Shown here in pieces: positions 12,401 to 22,450 of a stretch of DNA of 64,000 nucleotides (position 1 is its first letter; each line of letters begins with the position of its first letter). A program made the translations under genes and the position numbers. The notes below the pieces were generated by a model. The model worked only from the letters and a program-made list of their open reading frames with translations. It made no database searches and was not told the origin of the DNA. Source of the DNA: Xanthostigma xanthostigma (taxonomy: Eukaryota > Arthropoda > Insecta > Raphidioptera > Raphidiidae); contig OY754472.1 in NCBI GenBank assembly GCA_963575645.1, positions 434,001-498,000 on the forward strand. Direction: 5' to 3'.

Positions 12401-15400
12401 CCTATGACCTAAGCCAGGATGTACATTATGTATATTCTAAATTTCATTCAAATCCGTTCATCTGTTCAAGCGTGAAAAAAGACTAGAACGCACAACATTT
12501 CACTGCATCTGTAACCGTTCTTACCGTGCATTGAAATCACTACATCGGCTGATATAAAGAGCAAAGTTTGTCGCGGATAATCTCAGAAACTACTGAACCG
12601 ATTTCAAATTTTTTTCGACCGTTTGACAGGCGATACTTTGTTTTAGAGCACAGACTATAATAACTGGCCGGCCCGGCTTCGTCCGGGTAAAAATCGAGTG
12701 TATTCTCAGAAATTAACAGATTTCAAATTTTATTTCATCGTTGGATATAGGCGATATTTTGCTTTAAGACATTGGCTTTAATAACTGGCCGACCCGACTT
12801 CGCTCGGGCAAAAGTTAAAAGTATTCTCAGAAATAAATTCAATTTTTTTTCCACCTCTCAAGAACCATTTCGGTTCTGAATAAAATGTGGTACCTAGTAT
12901 TTTTAAACGCTTTTATTTAGCTTGACTCTGTATATATTTCTTTATATCTTTGTTTCTGTGTTTCAAATTTTGAGACAGCTTTTTCAACTACTTCCCGTTA
13001 CCCGATTGAGTTGAAATTTTGCATAGGCATGTAGTTCATCTAGTTCCGATGACAATATTTTTACATCTTCCGTTTTGTATTTCTAAATTTCCTATATAAA
13101 ATACTTAAGTGTTGAATTCATTCAAAATGTCTTGCAGACGGCGCGACGGCCGATTTTAAGAGAGTAATCGACACAAACGTTGTCGGGCTCGTAATCTGCA
13201 CCCGCGAGGCCATCAAGTCCATGAAAGAACGCAAAGTCGATGGACACATCGTCCACATAAACAGCGTGGCTGGACATTACGTTCCCAAGGTGGTTGGGGG
13301 CAAATTCAACGTGTATCCGGCGACCAAGCACGCGGTTACAGCTCTCACGGAGACGCTTCGTCAAGAACTCAGCGACGACAAATCAAAAATCAAAGTGACG
13401 GTAAGCAAAACTGTATTCTTGTTTTTAGCACTCTCGCCTTATCAGTTTCCACCGTTTCACGCATAGACCGAGTAAATTTTAAGTGTGTTTTGTGAATTTC
13501 GCTTGGGGCAACTCCGTGAGCTGCCGTCACAATATATAGTAGAAACTATAAGTATGTGTATGTAGATTAGTATACGGTATTTTTAGTCAAGAGAGTCGGA
13601 AAGAACCGAAGAAAATATTTTCGGTATCTCGGCTAAGCATGGGTTGAGTTCAAACGAATCTCAAAATTTTATTGTTTGTATATTTTAGTGGCTTTATTGA
13701 GTGAAATTCGATTTTTTAAGCTATTGCATAGCTTCTATCGCGGGCTTTGAGCGCGGCGACCGAATCAAGAAATTCCGTAACGAAAAAACCTAACACCCCC
13801 CACTCCGACCGGCACAGCGGTGCGGCGTTGACAGCCGTACATCGTCTAACGTCGTTTCAGTTCGGCAGACTTCGGCACGGTGTTTGTGTGCTCATAACTG
13901 CATAACTGCTCATAACTGATTCTATCTTTATTTGTGTATAAATGAATTTATATATAATACTGCTATAAAAATAACCTAAATTATTTAGGTTATGTGCAGA
14001 GAAAGTATATATGATATTATATCTCTATAAATGTACATCGCGCGAAATTCTATGCTCAAACTCTTAATATCGTTCTTTTTGTTCAAATTTTTTGAATGAA
14101 TAATTGTTTTGGTTTGTAATTACACTATTTATACCTAGCTATTTTCGTTTTATAGAGAAGAAAAACTTAAAGACCTAAAAAGAATATGCAATAGCTTTAC
14201 CGCGGCAGTCCCCGAGTGCCACACGTATTTTTTATAAAAAGTTTTATTAAATTAGAAGCAATGAACTTTGTTTTTCGAACATATAACCCTTTTAATATTG
14301 AATTATGTTTTCGTTCCCACGAAATGTTGGAACGGAAGTGTTGAAATCGCTGATTAAAAAAAGGAACAAAAAATTTATCATTCAATACAACACAACTGTT
14401 TACTGCGTTTTATTTTAATTATCTACAGTCAATAAAAACAATTTATTTGTCAAGGTTACAACACTATTGTGTTTTAGTCATTCAATTTAATTGTTAATGT
14501 AATATAATAATACCTCTATGTATCCCGATATTTTAAATTGCGGTAGGTAGTAGGTATATAGCATTCGAGATATGTTTGTTTGGATTCCTACTCCTGAGCG
14601 AGTGAAAAATTCATCGGATGGGGCCTTCCCTTAATATTAAAAAGCTTCACGTTATGGTTTCATCTTTATAAATCACGAAGTAAAGTAGATATTTGTATAA
14701 TTCGTGTATGTTCTTATGCAAATTTTGTAATAAATGTTAGGTTCCTCCTGTCCTAAAGGCCTCTCAGGCCAAGGGTCCGTGGCATTTTGGCACCCTATAG
14801 ATACGCCACTGTCCTGAGCCCTGAATTATTAACAATTTGTTTCATTTTTCATAGGACACAGCAAACAAATATCGGGGTGTTTTTTTTTTTTGTTGTTGCA
14901 AAGTTAATTTACGTAAAATGACGCCCTACATTTACAATGCCCCATGAAAAAAGACTATAATTTTATTTTTGGTTATCCCCTATAAAAAAATAACTGTTTT
15001 TCATTCAAAAAATAGCGGTCTTGAAAATACGCATTTAACACTAGTGACGTAAAGTGTTTTTGATCTATAGTGGGCGTAATTTTCATAAACAACCAAATTG
15101 TAATTACTTAAATATGTTACGCATGTCAAATATGTCGAAAACTGAAAATTATGTGAAAATCAGGTATTTTATAAGAGGCACAGGAAAACTCACTCATTCT
15201 AGAATCTAGCTGAATCTAGCTGAATAAATGTTTCGTATGTATTTTTTGAGTCCGTTTTTTTTCCATTAAATAGACTAGTTTGTGGACTATTTTCTAAAAT
15301 TTATTATATTTCACAGAGCATTAGCCCTGGATTGGTCAAAACTGAAATCGTTGAGGGACCCGATGGAAAAGTTATGGATTTTGTGAAAGACGCCCCCATT

Positions 15401-16237
15401 CTAGAAGCAATTGATATTGCAAATGGCGTTTTATATGTGTTGGGAACACCAGCTCATGTTCAGGTTAGTTGCCAATAGAAAATGAGTGAATGAATTTCAT
15501 TTAATTCACATTTGTCATTGTTCAAAATAAAATTTTAGAAATTAAATAAATGTCTGACAATTTAGGTCATTATCGCCAATTAATTTTAGATATAAATTTA
15601 ATAATCTTGAAATAATAATTTATTTATTTATTGAACTCATGCGCGTTATTCATATTTTATCATGCCTAAAAACCGAACCCTAAATAGCCATTTACCGACT
15701 GGTGACAATTACTTGTCATAACTCAATGAAGATTCCTACTAGCTCGGCCATTGTGGAGTAATGAAAATAAACGTAACTATTTTCTGAGTCGTAACGAAAT
15801 AGTAGGTAACAACAACTCCGTTGTTACCCATTGAGGCTAAAATTTAGAGGCCGAATGTTTTCGACATGGAGTTTATTCATAACCGGCTAACCTCAAACCA
15901 AAACATTGAATCGTGCTGTTTGGTGCTGTTAGTATTGACAGTTTTTTTTATAAAGAAATAAATAGATATTTACAACATCTCATTATAATTAAAACATGAA
16001 TAACGCGCAATTGTTGAATAAAATTATGGGCGTAACTTGTAGGCTAAGTCATGACCTGTCAGCGCGATGAATAACTTAGACTACTAGTTACGCCAATAAC
16101 TATTATATACATTTTTTAGTGATTATTTTGTGTGTAATAACTCTTAAACGGATTTTATACTTACTACATAATTCTAATAGACTTTTGTTTTTCAGGTTCA
16201 CGAACTGACTATCCGACCTGTTGGAGAACCATTTTAA
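9457..16237 (+). CDS. SDR-family NADP(H) oxidoreductase, DHRS11/farnesol dehydrogenase-like, copy 2 (complete)
   Basis: Five exons: 9457-9552, 10522-10729, 13138-13400, 15317-15463 and 16196-16237. All junctions are GT-AG and they give 756 nt, 251 aa plus stop, the usual length of a classical SDR. The start [13 protein letters not shown] is chosen because the cofactor fold begins at once after it and no upstream in-frame exon is needed. Motifs: TGASSGIG at residues 12-19, basic ARR at the end of beta-2 (NADPH preference, inferred), NNAG 89-92, N115, S144, Y161/K165 in YPATK, and PG at 193-194 followed by LVKTE. There is no signal peptide or membrane segment, so it is probably cytosolic. Exon lengths and phases are identical to copy 1, about 6.5 kb upstream, which marks a tandem duplication. 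Introns of 1.0, 2.4, 1.9 and 0.7 kb are full of transposon debris. An AATAAA lies 62 nt past the stop (16299-16304). Confidence 0.97.
10150..10413. mobile_element. Tc1/pogo-type MITE fragment
   Basis: In intron 1 of SDR copy 2. The right end reads ACACAGGTTCTACTG followed by TA, and the interior repeats CTATAAGTCGAA-like phrases as pogo-type MITEs do. The left end is not defined. Confidence 0.4.
10770..11272 (+). mobile_element. Lepidopteran AGGGTTCCGTACC repeat (short copy)
   Basis: In intron 2 of SDR copy 2. The left side has GAGTTCCGTACCTC followed by GTCCGTCTGTCTGTC. The right side has TGTACGGAACCCTCGG then CTCACACTTGTCCGTC. GTTCCGTAC and GTACGGAAC are mutually inverted near the ends. 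It is the same family as 17276-18818. Confidence 0.7.
11362..11860 (-). mobile_element. CR1-like LINE, 3' end fragment
   Basis: On the - strand, about 11690-11480 translates in pieces to a typical LINE ORF2 C-terminus, including [20 protein letters not shown] and [15 protein letters not shown]. It is followed by a stop and a (TATC)n tail (11370-11387 on +). The upstream part is frame-broken. It is a 5'-truncated dead copy in intron 2 of SDR copy 2. Confidence 0.75.
12360..12830 (+). repeat. Decayed interspersed repeats in SDR copy 2 intron 2
   Basis: Contains AACTACTGAACCGATTT-type and CATTCAAATCCGTTCA-type phrases that are common in 3' regions of lepidopteran Helitrons or RTE LINEs. Two related ~130-bp segments end in GGCCCGGCTTCGTCCGGG and GACCCGACTTCGCTCGGG. 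Exact family unresolved. Confidence 0.45.
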
Positions 16238-16298
16238 AATTAATATTTTGTGCGTTATTAACATGTGCTGTATATTTTACATTTAATATTTCTTTTGT

Positions 16299-16304
16299 AA
16301 TAAA
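16299..16304 (+). terminator. Polyadenylation signal of SDR copy 2
   Basis: AATAAA lies 62 nt after the TAA of SDR copy 2, in the expected place and orientation. It is the first canonical hexamer after the stop. Confidence 0.6.
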
Positions 16305-17121
16305 ATAAGTTTAAAAATGACATACAAATCAATTCCACACTAATTTTATAGGCTATCTAAAAACAGAGACATTTCTTCTACAATTGGTTGCCAAAAATAA
16401 CGCTAAGAAATGAAGTGAAAAACAGCTATTTTATAGAGGACATAACGGAAAATACGATATATATCTCGTGCGCAATGATATTTTGACTCGTGATACTGTT
16501 AAAATTTTCAGTCCTCTTGTTTTCACATACTTTTGCTACTCGTAAGTAATAAACATTCTATTTTTATATTTTATTTATTAAAAAAATATTTACTTAGCCA
16601 GCTCTAGAAAACGATTCCTCACAGACCTAAGTAGGTAGAAAAAAACGTTTTTCGGGACCCTCTGGATACCATCAGGATTAAGTTATCAAAATAAGATTTT
16701 TTTTAATTTCAATATCTTATTCCGTCTAGCGTTTACAAGCTAAAAGCTCACCAGGGTAAATACATAGGTAATCAAAAAGTTCATGAGATGTTAAAAAAAA
16801 AACAATATTTATTTTTTCGTATTTATAAAGTATACACTATACAGTACAAAAATATTTGGAATATCTATAAAATAAATTATTTTTAATTCATTAATCCGAA
16901 ACTTAAAAAAAAACTTAGACGAACTTATTTCTTAAAAAAAATTGTTTTATAAATTATAACGCATACAGCATTCGTTAAAAAATATACTCAGCAAAATAGT
17001 AATCTGATTGTTCAGGGGCACGTTCTGCCATCCTATATTGTTACGCCACTGTATTCGCCAGTCACGTAACGTTATTTTCTATTTGCTATTTTGACATTCA
17101 AAAAAAATACCCTTCCTCTCA
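16305..17121. other. AT-rich DNA after SDR copy 2
   Basis: No gene, RNA or bounded element was recognised before the minisatellite begins. Confidence 0.35.
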
Positions 17122-17275
17122 GACTTGTAAAGTATTTGAGTAAAAGTATTTCAGAATACACATACTTTTCTAGTATTTGTATTTCAAATTATTTTCTAGT
17201 ACTTGTATTTCAAATACTTTTCTAATATTTGTATTTCAAATACTTTTCTACAGTATTTGTATTTCAAATACTTTT
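17122..17275 (+). repeat. 26-bp minisatellite, left block
   Basis: Imperfect tandem copies of AGTATTTGTATTTCAAATAC followed by TTTTCT. The same array resumes at 18820, so a repeat inserted into it. Confidence 0.9.
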
Positions 17276-18818
17276 TTAGGGTTCCGTACCCGAAGGGTGC
17301 TCAAACGGGACCCTATTACTAAGCCTCCGCTGTCCGTCTGTCTGTCCGTCTGTCTGTCCGTCTGTCTGTCCGTCTGTCTGTCCGTCTGTCTGTCAGCGGG
17401 CTGTATCTCAAGAACCGTAATTGGTAGAGAGTTGAAATTTTCACAGAGTGTGTATTTCTATTGCCGCTAGAACAACAAATAATTAAAAACCCCCCAAAAC
17501 TCCCAAAAGAGGAGCAAACTAAGTTTTTTGCTTATAATTCGCTCAATTTAAATCAGATCGTTTCGAGACCTGTCTTAAACGAAAGAGGAGAAAATTTTAC
17601 ATAGATTTTGTATAACAGAATTCGTCGAAACACTTTTTTTGTACAGCTTTATATAGAAATATAATGTATAAATTCAATTTTGTCTAATCCATAGCATACA
17701 CGGAGATCGTCTGTCTTCGTTTGTTGCATAGTGTACTATGGGAATTTAAATATTGCGTATGTTTTGTCTTAAAAAAAAAGATTGCATTTGTTCAAAAACG
17801 AATGTCATTTCAAATATTAGTCAGTCTTTTGACATTAGTATTTTTTTGCAACGCCTTCTGAGTTAACGATTTGAATAACTAATTTTAATTATTAGAACAT
17901 ATTGCTTTGACAGATGCAAACGTCATTTTTTACATTTTTTACCATTCCAACACCATGGATGAGCGGAATGAAACCAAATTTTGGGAGGATGTTTGATATG
18001 CAAATATGAAGAGGCCTATTGTTTTTCAGAGACGTCGGCGCAAGCGCAAAAGAAATATATATTATAATGTTGTTTTTATAAGATAATAGTATACTTTTCA
18101 TAAAGGCGTATTATTTTGTTTTATAGGAGTTTTGTAAAATAAATTTTTGAAAAAAATCGGCGCATGCGTAGAAGAAATATATACTATAAGGCTGTTTTTT
18201 ATATAATAACGGTATACTTTTCATTACGGTTTATTATTCTATCTATGTTTACAAAAGTTTTGTAATTTTTTTGGGAAAAATTGGCGCATGCGCAAAAGAA
18301 ATATATGCAATAACGTTGTTTTATATAATAATAGTATATATTTCATAATGGTTTATTATTCTATTTTAAAATAAAGTTTTGTAAAAAGTTTTAGGGGGAA
18401 AGGCGGCGCATGCGCAGAAGAGATATGTGCTATAACATTGTTTTTATATAATAATGGTATACGTTTCATAATGGTTTAATATTCTAAAGTTTTGTATTTT
18501 TTTTTTTTTGGGGAAATCGGCGCATGCGCAACAGAGATATTTGCCATAACGTTGTTATTTGATATAATGGTATATTTATCAAAACCTTATATTATTTTAT
18601 TCTACAAGAAATTTTTGTAAAAAAAGTGTTTATAATATAAAAACGCCGGGGTGATATATGTAAAATTTGACGCCTTGAAATTCTTGAACTACTTGCATAC
18701 TCCCACTGGTTACATATTGTTATAGCGCCTCTTTTGTTTCTTTTACAAAAGTATTTAAAAAGTACATAGTGTACGGAACCCTTCGTGTGCGAGTCCGACT
18801 CGCACTTGACCGGTTTTT
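17276..18818 (+). mobile_element. Lepidopteran AGGGTTCCGTACC repeat, long copy with internal 120-bp array
   Basis: About 1.54 kb. It begins TAGGGTTCCGTACCCG, then a (GTCC/GTCT) microsatellite at 17330-17396, and ends GTACGGAACCC...GACTCGCACTTGACCGG plus T tract. AGGGTTCCGTAC and GTACGGAACCC are inverted near the ends. Five ~120-bp units lie at 18036-18600. It is inserted in the 26-bp minisatellite. An inner part (about 17540-17995) recurs inverted at 35357-35790. It is non-coding. Confidence 0.8.
18036..18600 (+). repeat. Five ~120-bp tandem units, each with a GGCGCATGCGC-like palindrome
   Basis: The GGCGCA core occurs near 18037, 18159, 18283, 18404 and 18519, giving spacings of about 122, 124, 121 and 115. 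Each is followed by an AAGAAATAT-like sequence, a GTTGTTTTTATATAATAA-like tract and a TTTTGTA-like sequence. The third to fifth units hold GGCGCATGCGCA. The units differ from each other, so the array is not recent. Confidence 0.85.
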
Positions 18819-18819
18819 T

Positions 18820-19236
18820 TTAATATTTGTATTTCAAATACTTTTCTAGTATTTGTATTTCAAATTCTTTTCTAGTATTTGTATTTCAAATACTTTTCTA
18901 ATATTTGTATCTCAAATACTTTTCTAGTAATTGTATTTCAAATTCTTTTCTAGTATTTGTATTTCAAATACTTTTCTAATATTTGTATCTCAAATACTTT
19001 TCGCGTAATTGTATTTCAAATTCTTTTCTAGTATTTGTATTTCAAATACTTTTCTAATATTTGTATTTCAAATACTTTTCTAGTAATTGTATTTCAAATA
19101 CTTTTCTAGTAATTGTATTTCAAATACTTTTCTAGGATTTGTATTTCAAATACTTTTCTAATATTTGTATTTCAAATACTTTTCTAGTATGTCAAATGGT
19201 TTTCTAGTATTTGTATTTCAAATACTTATAAAAAGT
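18820..19236 (+). repeat. 26-bp minisatellite, right block
   Basis: About 15 imperfect copies of AGTATTTGTATTTCAAATAC with TTTTCT. The spacing includes units shortened to AGTAATTG. It continues the block at 17122-17275. Confidence 0.92.
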
Positions 19237-19747
19237 ATTTTTTGCAAGTCTGCTTCCTCTATTGATTGTGGTCGCGCAAAGTCTTTATTTCAGAAACGTG
19301 CTCAGCAACTCTGGCTATAATATATGCACGAATGATTAATTTAGTGACTTACTACGCTTTACTGGTGATTATGTCAAAATAACCGGGTTCTAAATGTAAC
19401 TACCAACTGCGTAATGCTACAGATATATACAATATACAACAATAAAATTAATTTCACTGCCTGATTGGTAACCTTATAACCTTTGTACATTTCGCAACAA
19501 AACAACACTACCATGCCTAATCGGAATATCGTTCGAAAATGTTGCAACAAAATTGCGTCAATCAATATTCAAAATGTTGAATACAAATATCTCATTTATT
19601 ATTTAATCAATTGACTAGACCGATGATCTCCGACATTTTTCATGTTTTTGTCATAATGCTTTTAATTAATTTTTGTCTTAAATAAAAAAAATGAGAACAT
19701 AAGACCATTTTTTTTACATGTTTTTAAACATAAATGTGATTTTTAAG
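19237..19747. other. Intergenic DNA without recognised gene
   Basis: No supported coding frame or bounded repeat. Confidence 0.35.
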
Positions 19748-20216
19748 TTGATTCTTTTTTTAATAGCGTGTAGAAATCAAATAGACGAACAAATATTTCA
19801 AGTAGCTTTTTTATCAAAACTGAAAAATGAAAGAGGAACGGGCTTTCAAAGTTTTATTAAATATTATCAAATTTAGAGGTAGCTCTTGGCGTTGTGTTAT
19901 GTCAGTATGGAAATATGTTATGTCATTATCAAGTAAGAAATTGTTCGTAGTTGTCCCTGTTTTGCGGGACACAAAGATGCGTGCGTCGTGGCCATGCTTC
20001 TATGTACATGTTTGGCCTTCCTCGAATTATTGGGGATGCACTTCCGATCCGTGCTATCATTTTTTCTCGTGTGTAAACCGGGCTTTTGAATTAAACAAAA
20101 TTAATTAAACTTTGAACGGCTGTTTCACTCTTATTTTTGAGTTTTGATAAAAAAGTTACTTAAAATATTTGTTCGTCTATTTCATTTCTACACGCTATTA
20201 AAATAAAAGAATCAAT
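19748..20216. mobile_element. MITE with ~70-bp terminal inverted repeats
   Basis: 469 bp. The left end runs from TTGATTCTTTTTTTAATAGC through AGACGAACAAATATTT to TTTTATCAAAACT, and the right end is its reverse complement finishing GCTATTAAAATAAAAGAATC. A short frame inside (19827-20108) has no recognisable domain. Confidence 0.8.
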
Positions 20217-21012
20217 CTGGAAAAAATATTGCAATGAGGCAAAAGTCTTCTAGACTCCGCTACAGAACTGATTTGATATTTCGAGGGCCAACTTCATAAT
20301 ATTTACATTTTATTGTTAAAGTTAAGCTATAAGAACATAATTTTACTTAAATAATTATAAATGCAAAAAAAAAACGAAATCACAATTATTTTTGTAATAC
20401 ACTTGTGACTGTCTCCAGGAATGTAGTTGAATTTTAGTATTACTTTGGACACTCCTAAGTTTCTACTGTGTACAGGATTTTGTTATGTAAACAAGAAGGT
20501 CATTTTATCAATGAACTGATGAATTTGCTATCTACGTAGGTATTTCAGTTATGCAGTATCTATTAGTTGAACCGAAGGTGCACATTATAACCTAAAAATC
20601 GAACTTTTAGTTTTGTTGTGGCATATTCACTAATAAGAAGTAATGACTTTATTAATATAGTAATGAAAATAAAGTTTGAGAAAAATATACATAAAAACTG
20701 ATATATTTATAGTGCAAAATAAATTTTGAAAAATAAATAGCAGTCGTAAGTTTTGTGTTTTGAAATTAACAACGCATAGTCGAAAACTAGTAAGTTTCTT
20801 TAATTTTAAATTACAATATGCACACAGTTGTCTATATTTTGTTCAATATTCTGTTCTATATTCTGGTTAATTCATTGAAGCTTAATTTTCGCTGAAGAAT
20901 ACTTAGCATGGTATTATTTCCACATTTGATTTTACCACTGACTTATAGACTGACAGACAACACTGTTTATATATAATTAATTATTGACAGACGACAACAA
21001 ACAATAGTGACT
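20217..21012. other. Intergenic DNA without recognised gene
   Basis: AT-rich, with no supported feature. Confidence 0.35.
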
Positions 21013-21412
21013 AAAGGCCGCTGTACACGAGGCTTGAAACACTGCTCAGATTCCTGCTGGGCGGCAGACTGGAAATGACGTCACTGCGGGCTCGCCTGCT
21101 AGCTCAAAGGATCAATTTTAAAATTAGATCAGGTGCTTCATTTCTAAACAGGTCCTCTGCTTGTTCTGAGCAAGAACCAATCTGGAAACAGTATCTTGTC
21201 ACGTGGGCGACACGAACAAACGCCCACAAACCAACACGGCGTCATTCAGCTCAGAGATAGACAACGGACACACGTTTTGCTCTGTGTTTATATTTAAACT
21301 GTCACTGCGCATCCACAAAGCAAGCTTGAAAAGACGTCTCGTGTGAAGCAAGCACATAAAAGAAAACCAACGTACTACGTGGTAGTCAAATCTAGCAAGG
21401 AATCTAGCGGAA
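21013..21412 (-). mobile_element. AAGGCCGCTGCACACGAGG-type MITE, copy 1
   Basis: Starts AAGGCCGCTGTACACGAGG and contains GGAAATGACGTCACTGC, TTGTTCTGAGCAAGAACC and GACGTCTCGTGTGAAGC. It aligns in reverse to 52890-53367 and to the two halves of the repeat split at 33469. The right terminus is ragged. It lies just downstream of the 331-aa membrane-protein gene. Confidence 0.7.
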
Positions 21413-21454
21413 AATTTAACCTCACTTATTTTTCTCGAAATAAAGAAGCACTAT

Positions 21455-22450
21455 TTATTTTTCATGGTCGTCCATTAAATTCGATGTTAAAAACTTGTTA
21501 ACTCTTTCTTGGTATTCTCGGTTACTTTCGGCTTTCGGTAAAAAATCGCCGTTCACTTCTTTCTTAGGAAAATATTTGGCTATTCTGCCTTTTTTTGGAT
21601 AGTGTGCTATGATATCTGGCCTCGGCGTGAGTTTTGTCCCACACTTTAGATTGTTGCCTTTGTATATCGTATTCACTTCAACGTTTCGGCCGCGACCGGC
21701 GACGACGTCATCAGGATAATTATTTCTTATGCCTTTCAGTGCAATTTTGGCCGACAAAATCGACCATATTAATTCTAAAAGCGAAGCTATCACTACATTT
21801 ATCGCTAAATTAATTTTAACACTTGAATGTTTTCTTTCGAAACCGTTTGCGATTTTTGGATCACTTCGCGCTTGGTCAACGACAAAATAACTATTGAAAC
21901 TGTAGTTGGAAATTTTAGATAGATTAGCTATAATTAAAATCAAACAAACAAACGACACTACAGAGGAAATTGTTGAACACAAAAAGAACCACGTGATGTT
22001 ATGGTCTATGTACCAGCGCCTCCAAGCAAGGAGTCCTGTTATTCCGGCAGCGAACGCTCCTACGGACATAATGCATGGCGCGAGTGTTAGATTCGGTATG
22101 TAATTCGGACTATCTGCATCCGAAATTGAGGTTATATTTTGATTAAAGTCGTCATCGGTCGAATTGAACGTAATATTACTGTTCGATTCTTCCGATTTCC
22201 AGGTATCCAATTTTATCACGTTTTCTGTTAAATGACCCGGCACGGGATCGATTAATTGTTGACTTTTAGCGACGGTCTGATCGTTCTTTGCCACCAGGCT
22301 CAAAGACGCCAATAAGAAAGCGGTTAATCCTAACACCAAATGCACAACCCCCAAACCTAACACCGTTGATGCTGAATAGCGTCTTTCGGATGGATATAGG
22401 CTCGTTGGATTAAGTGCCGTGCGCACTTTTATTGTATAAATATCTTCCAT
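21455..22450 (-). CDS. Uncharacterised four-pass membrane protein (331 aa, single exon)
   Basis: One uninterrupted frame runs from ATG at 22450 to a stop at 21455. I do not recognise the family. Predicted membrane helices by eye are residues about 30-54, 123-145, 153-176 and 212-237, giving cytosolic ends. Loop 1 (about 55-122) is long, acidic and carries four N-glycosylation sequons (N92, N96, N105, N120), which fits an exposed loop. A second, shorter exposed loop lies between helices 3 and 4. The ~95-residue tail is basic and hydrophilic. The layout resembles MS4A/CD20-like or other tetraspan-type proteins, and the same strand carries sanpodo, another four-pass protein, about 20 kb upstream, but no sequence motif links them. 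Codon use and frame length are far above chance for this AT-rich DNA. A non-coding 5' exon cannot be excluded. The right end of an old CACGAGGC-type MITE lies about 40 bp past the stop. Confidence 0.85.
   Translation of the reverse strand: MEDIYTIKVRTALNPTSLYPSERRYSASTVLGLGVVHLVLGLTAFLLASLSLVAKNDQTVAKSQQLIDPVPGHLTENVIKLDTWKSEESNSNITFNSTDDDFNQNITSISDADSPNYIPNLTLAPCIMSVGAFAAGITGLLAWRRWYIDHNITWFFLCSTISSVVSFVCLILIIANLSKISNYSFNSYFVVDQARSDPKIANGFERKHSSVKINLAINVVIASLLELIWSILSAKIALKGIRNNYPDDVVAGRGRNVEVNTIYKGNNLKCGTKLTPRPDIIAHYPKKGRIAKYFPKKEVNGDFLPKAESNREYQERVNKFLTSNLMDDHEK

Noticed and set aside
13221-13466. Internal ATG as start of a separate short protein
   Set aside because: It is exon 3 of SDR copy 2 read through the donor site. 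The GTAAG junction and exon match to copy 1 show it is spliced.
17177-17470. 97-codon + strand frame
   Set aside because: It reads through the 26-bp minisatellite and the GTCC/GTCT microsatellite (SVCLSVCLSVCL), so it is a repeat artefact.
18820-19236. Regularly spaced repeats that might suggest a CRISPR array
   Set aside because: The units are contiguous, degenerate and AT-rich with no spacers, and the genome is eukaryotic.
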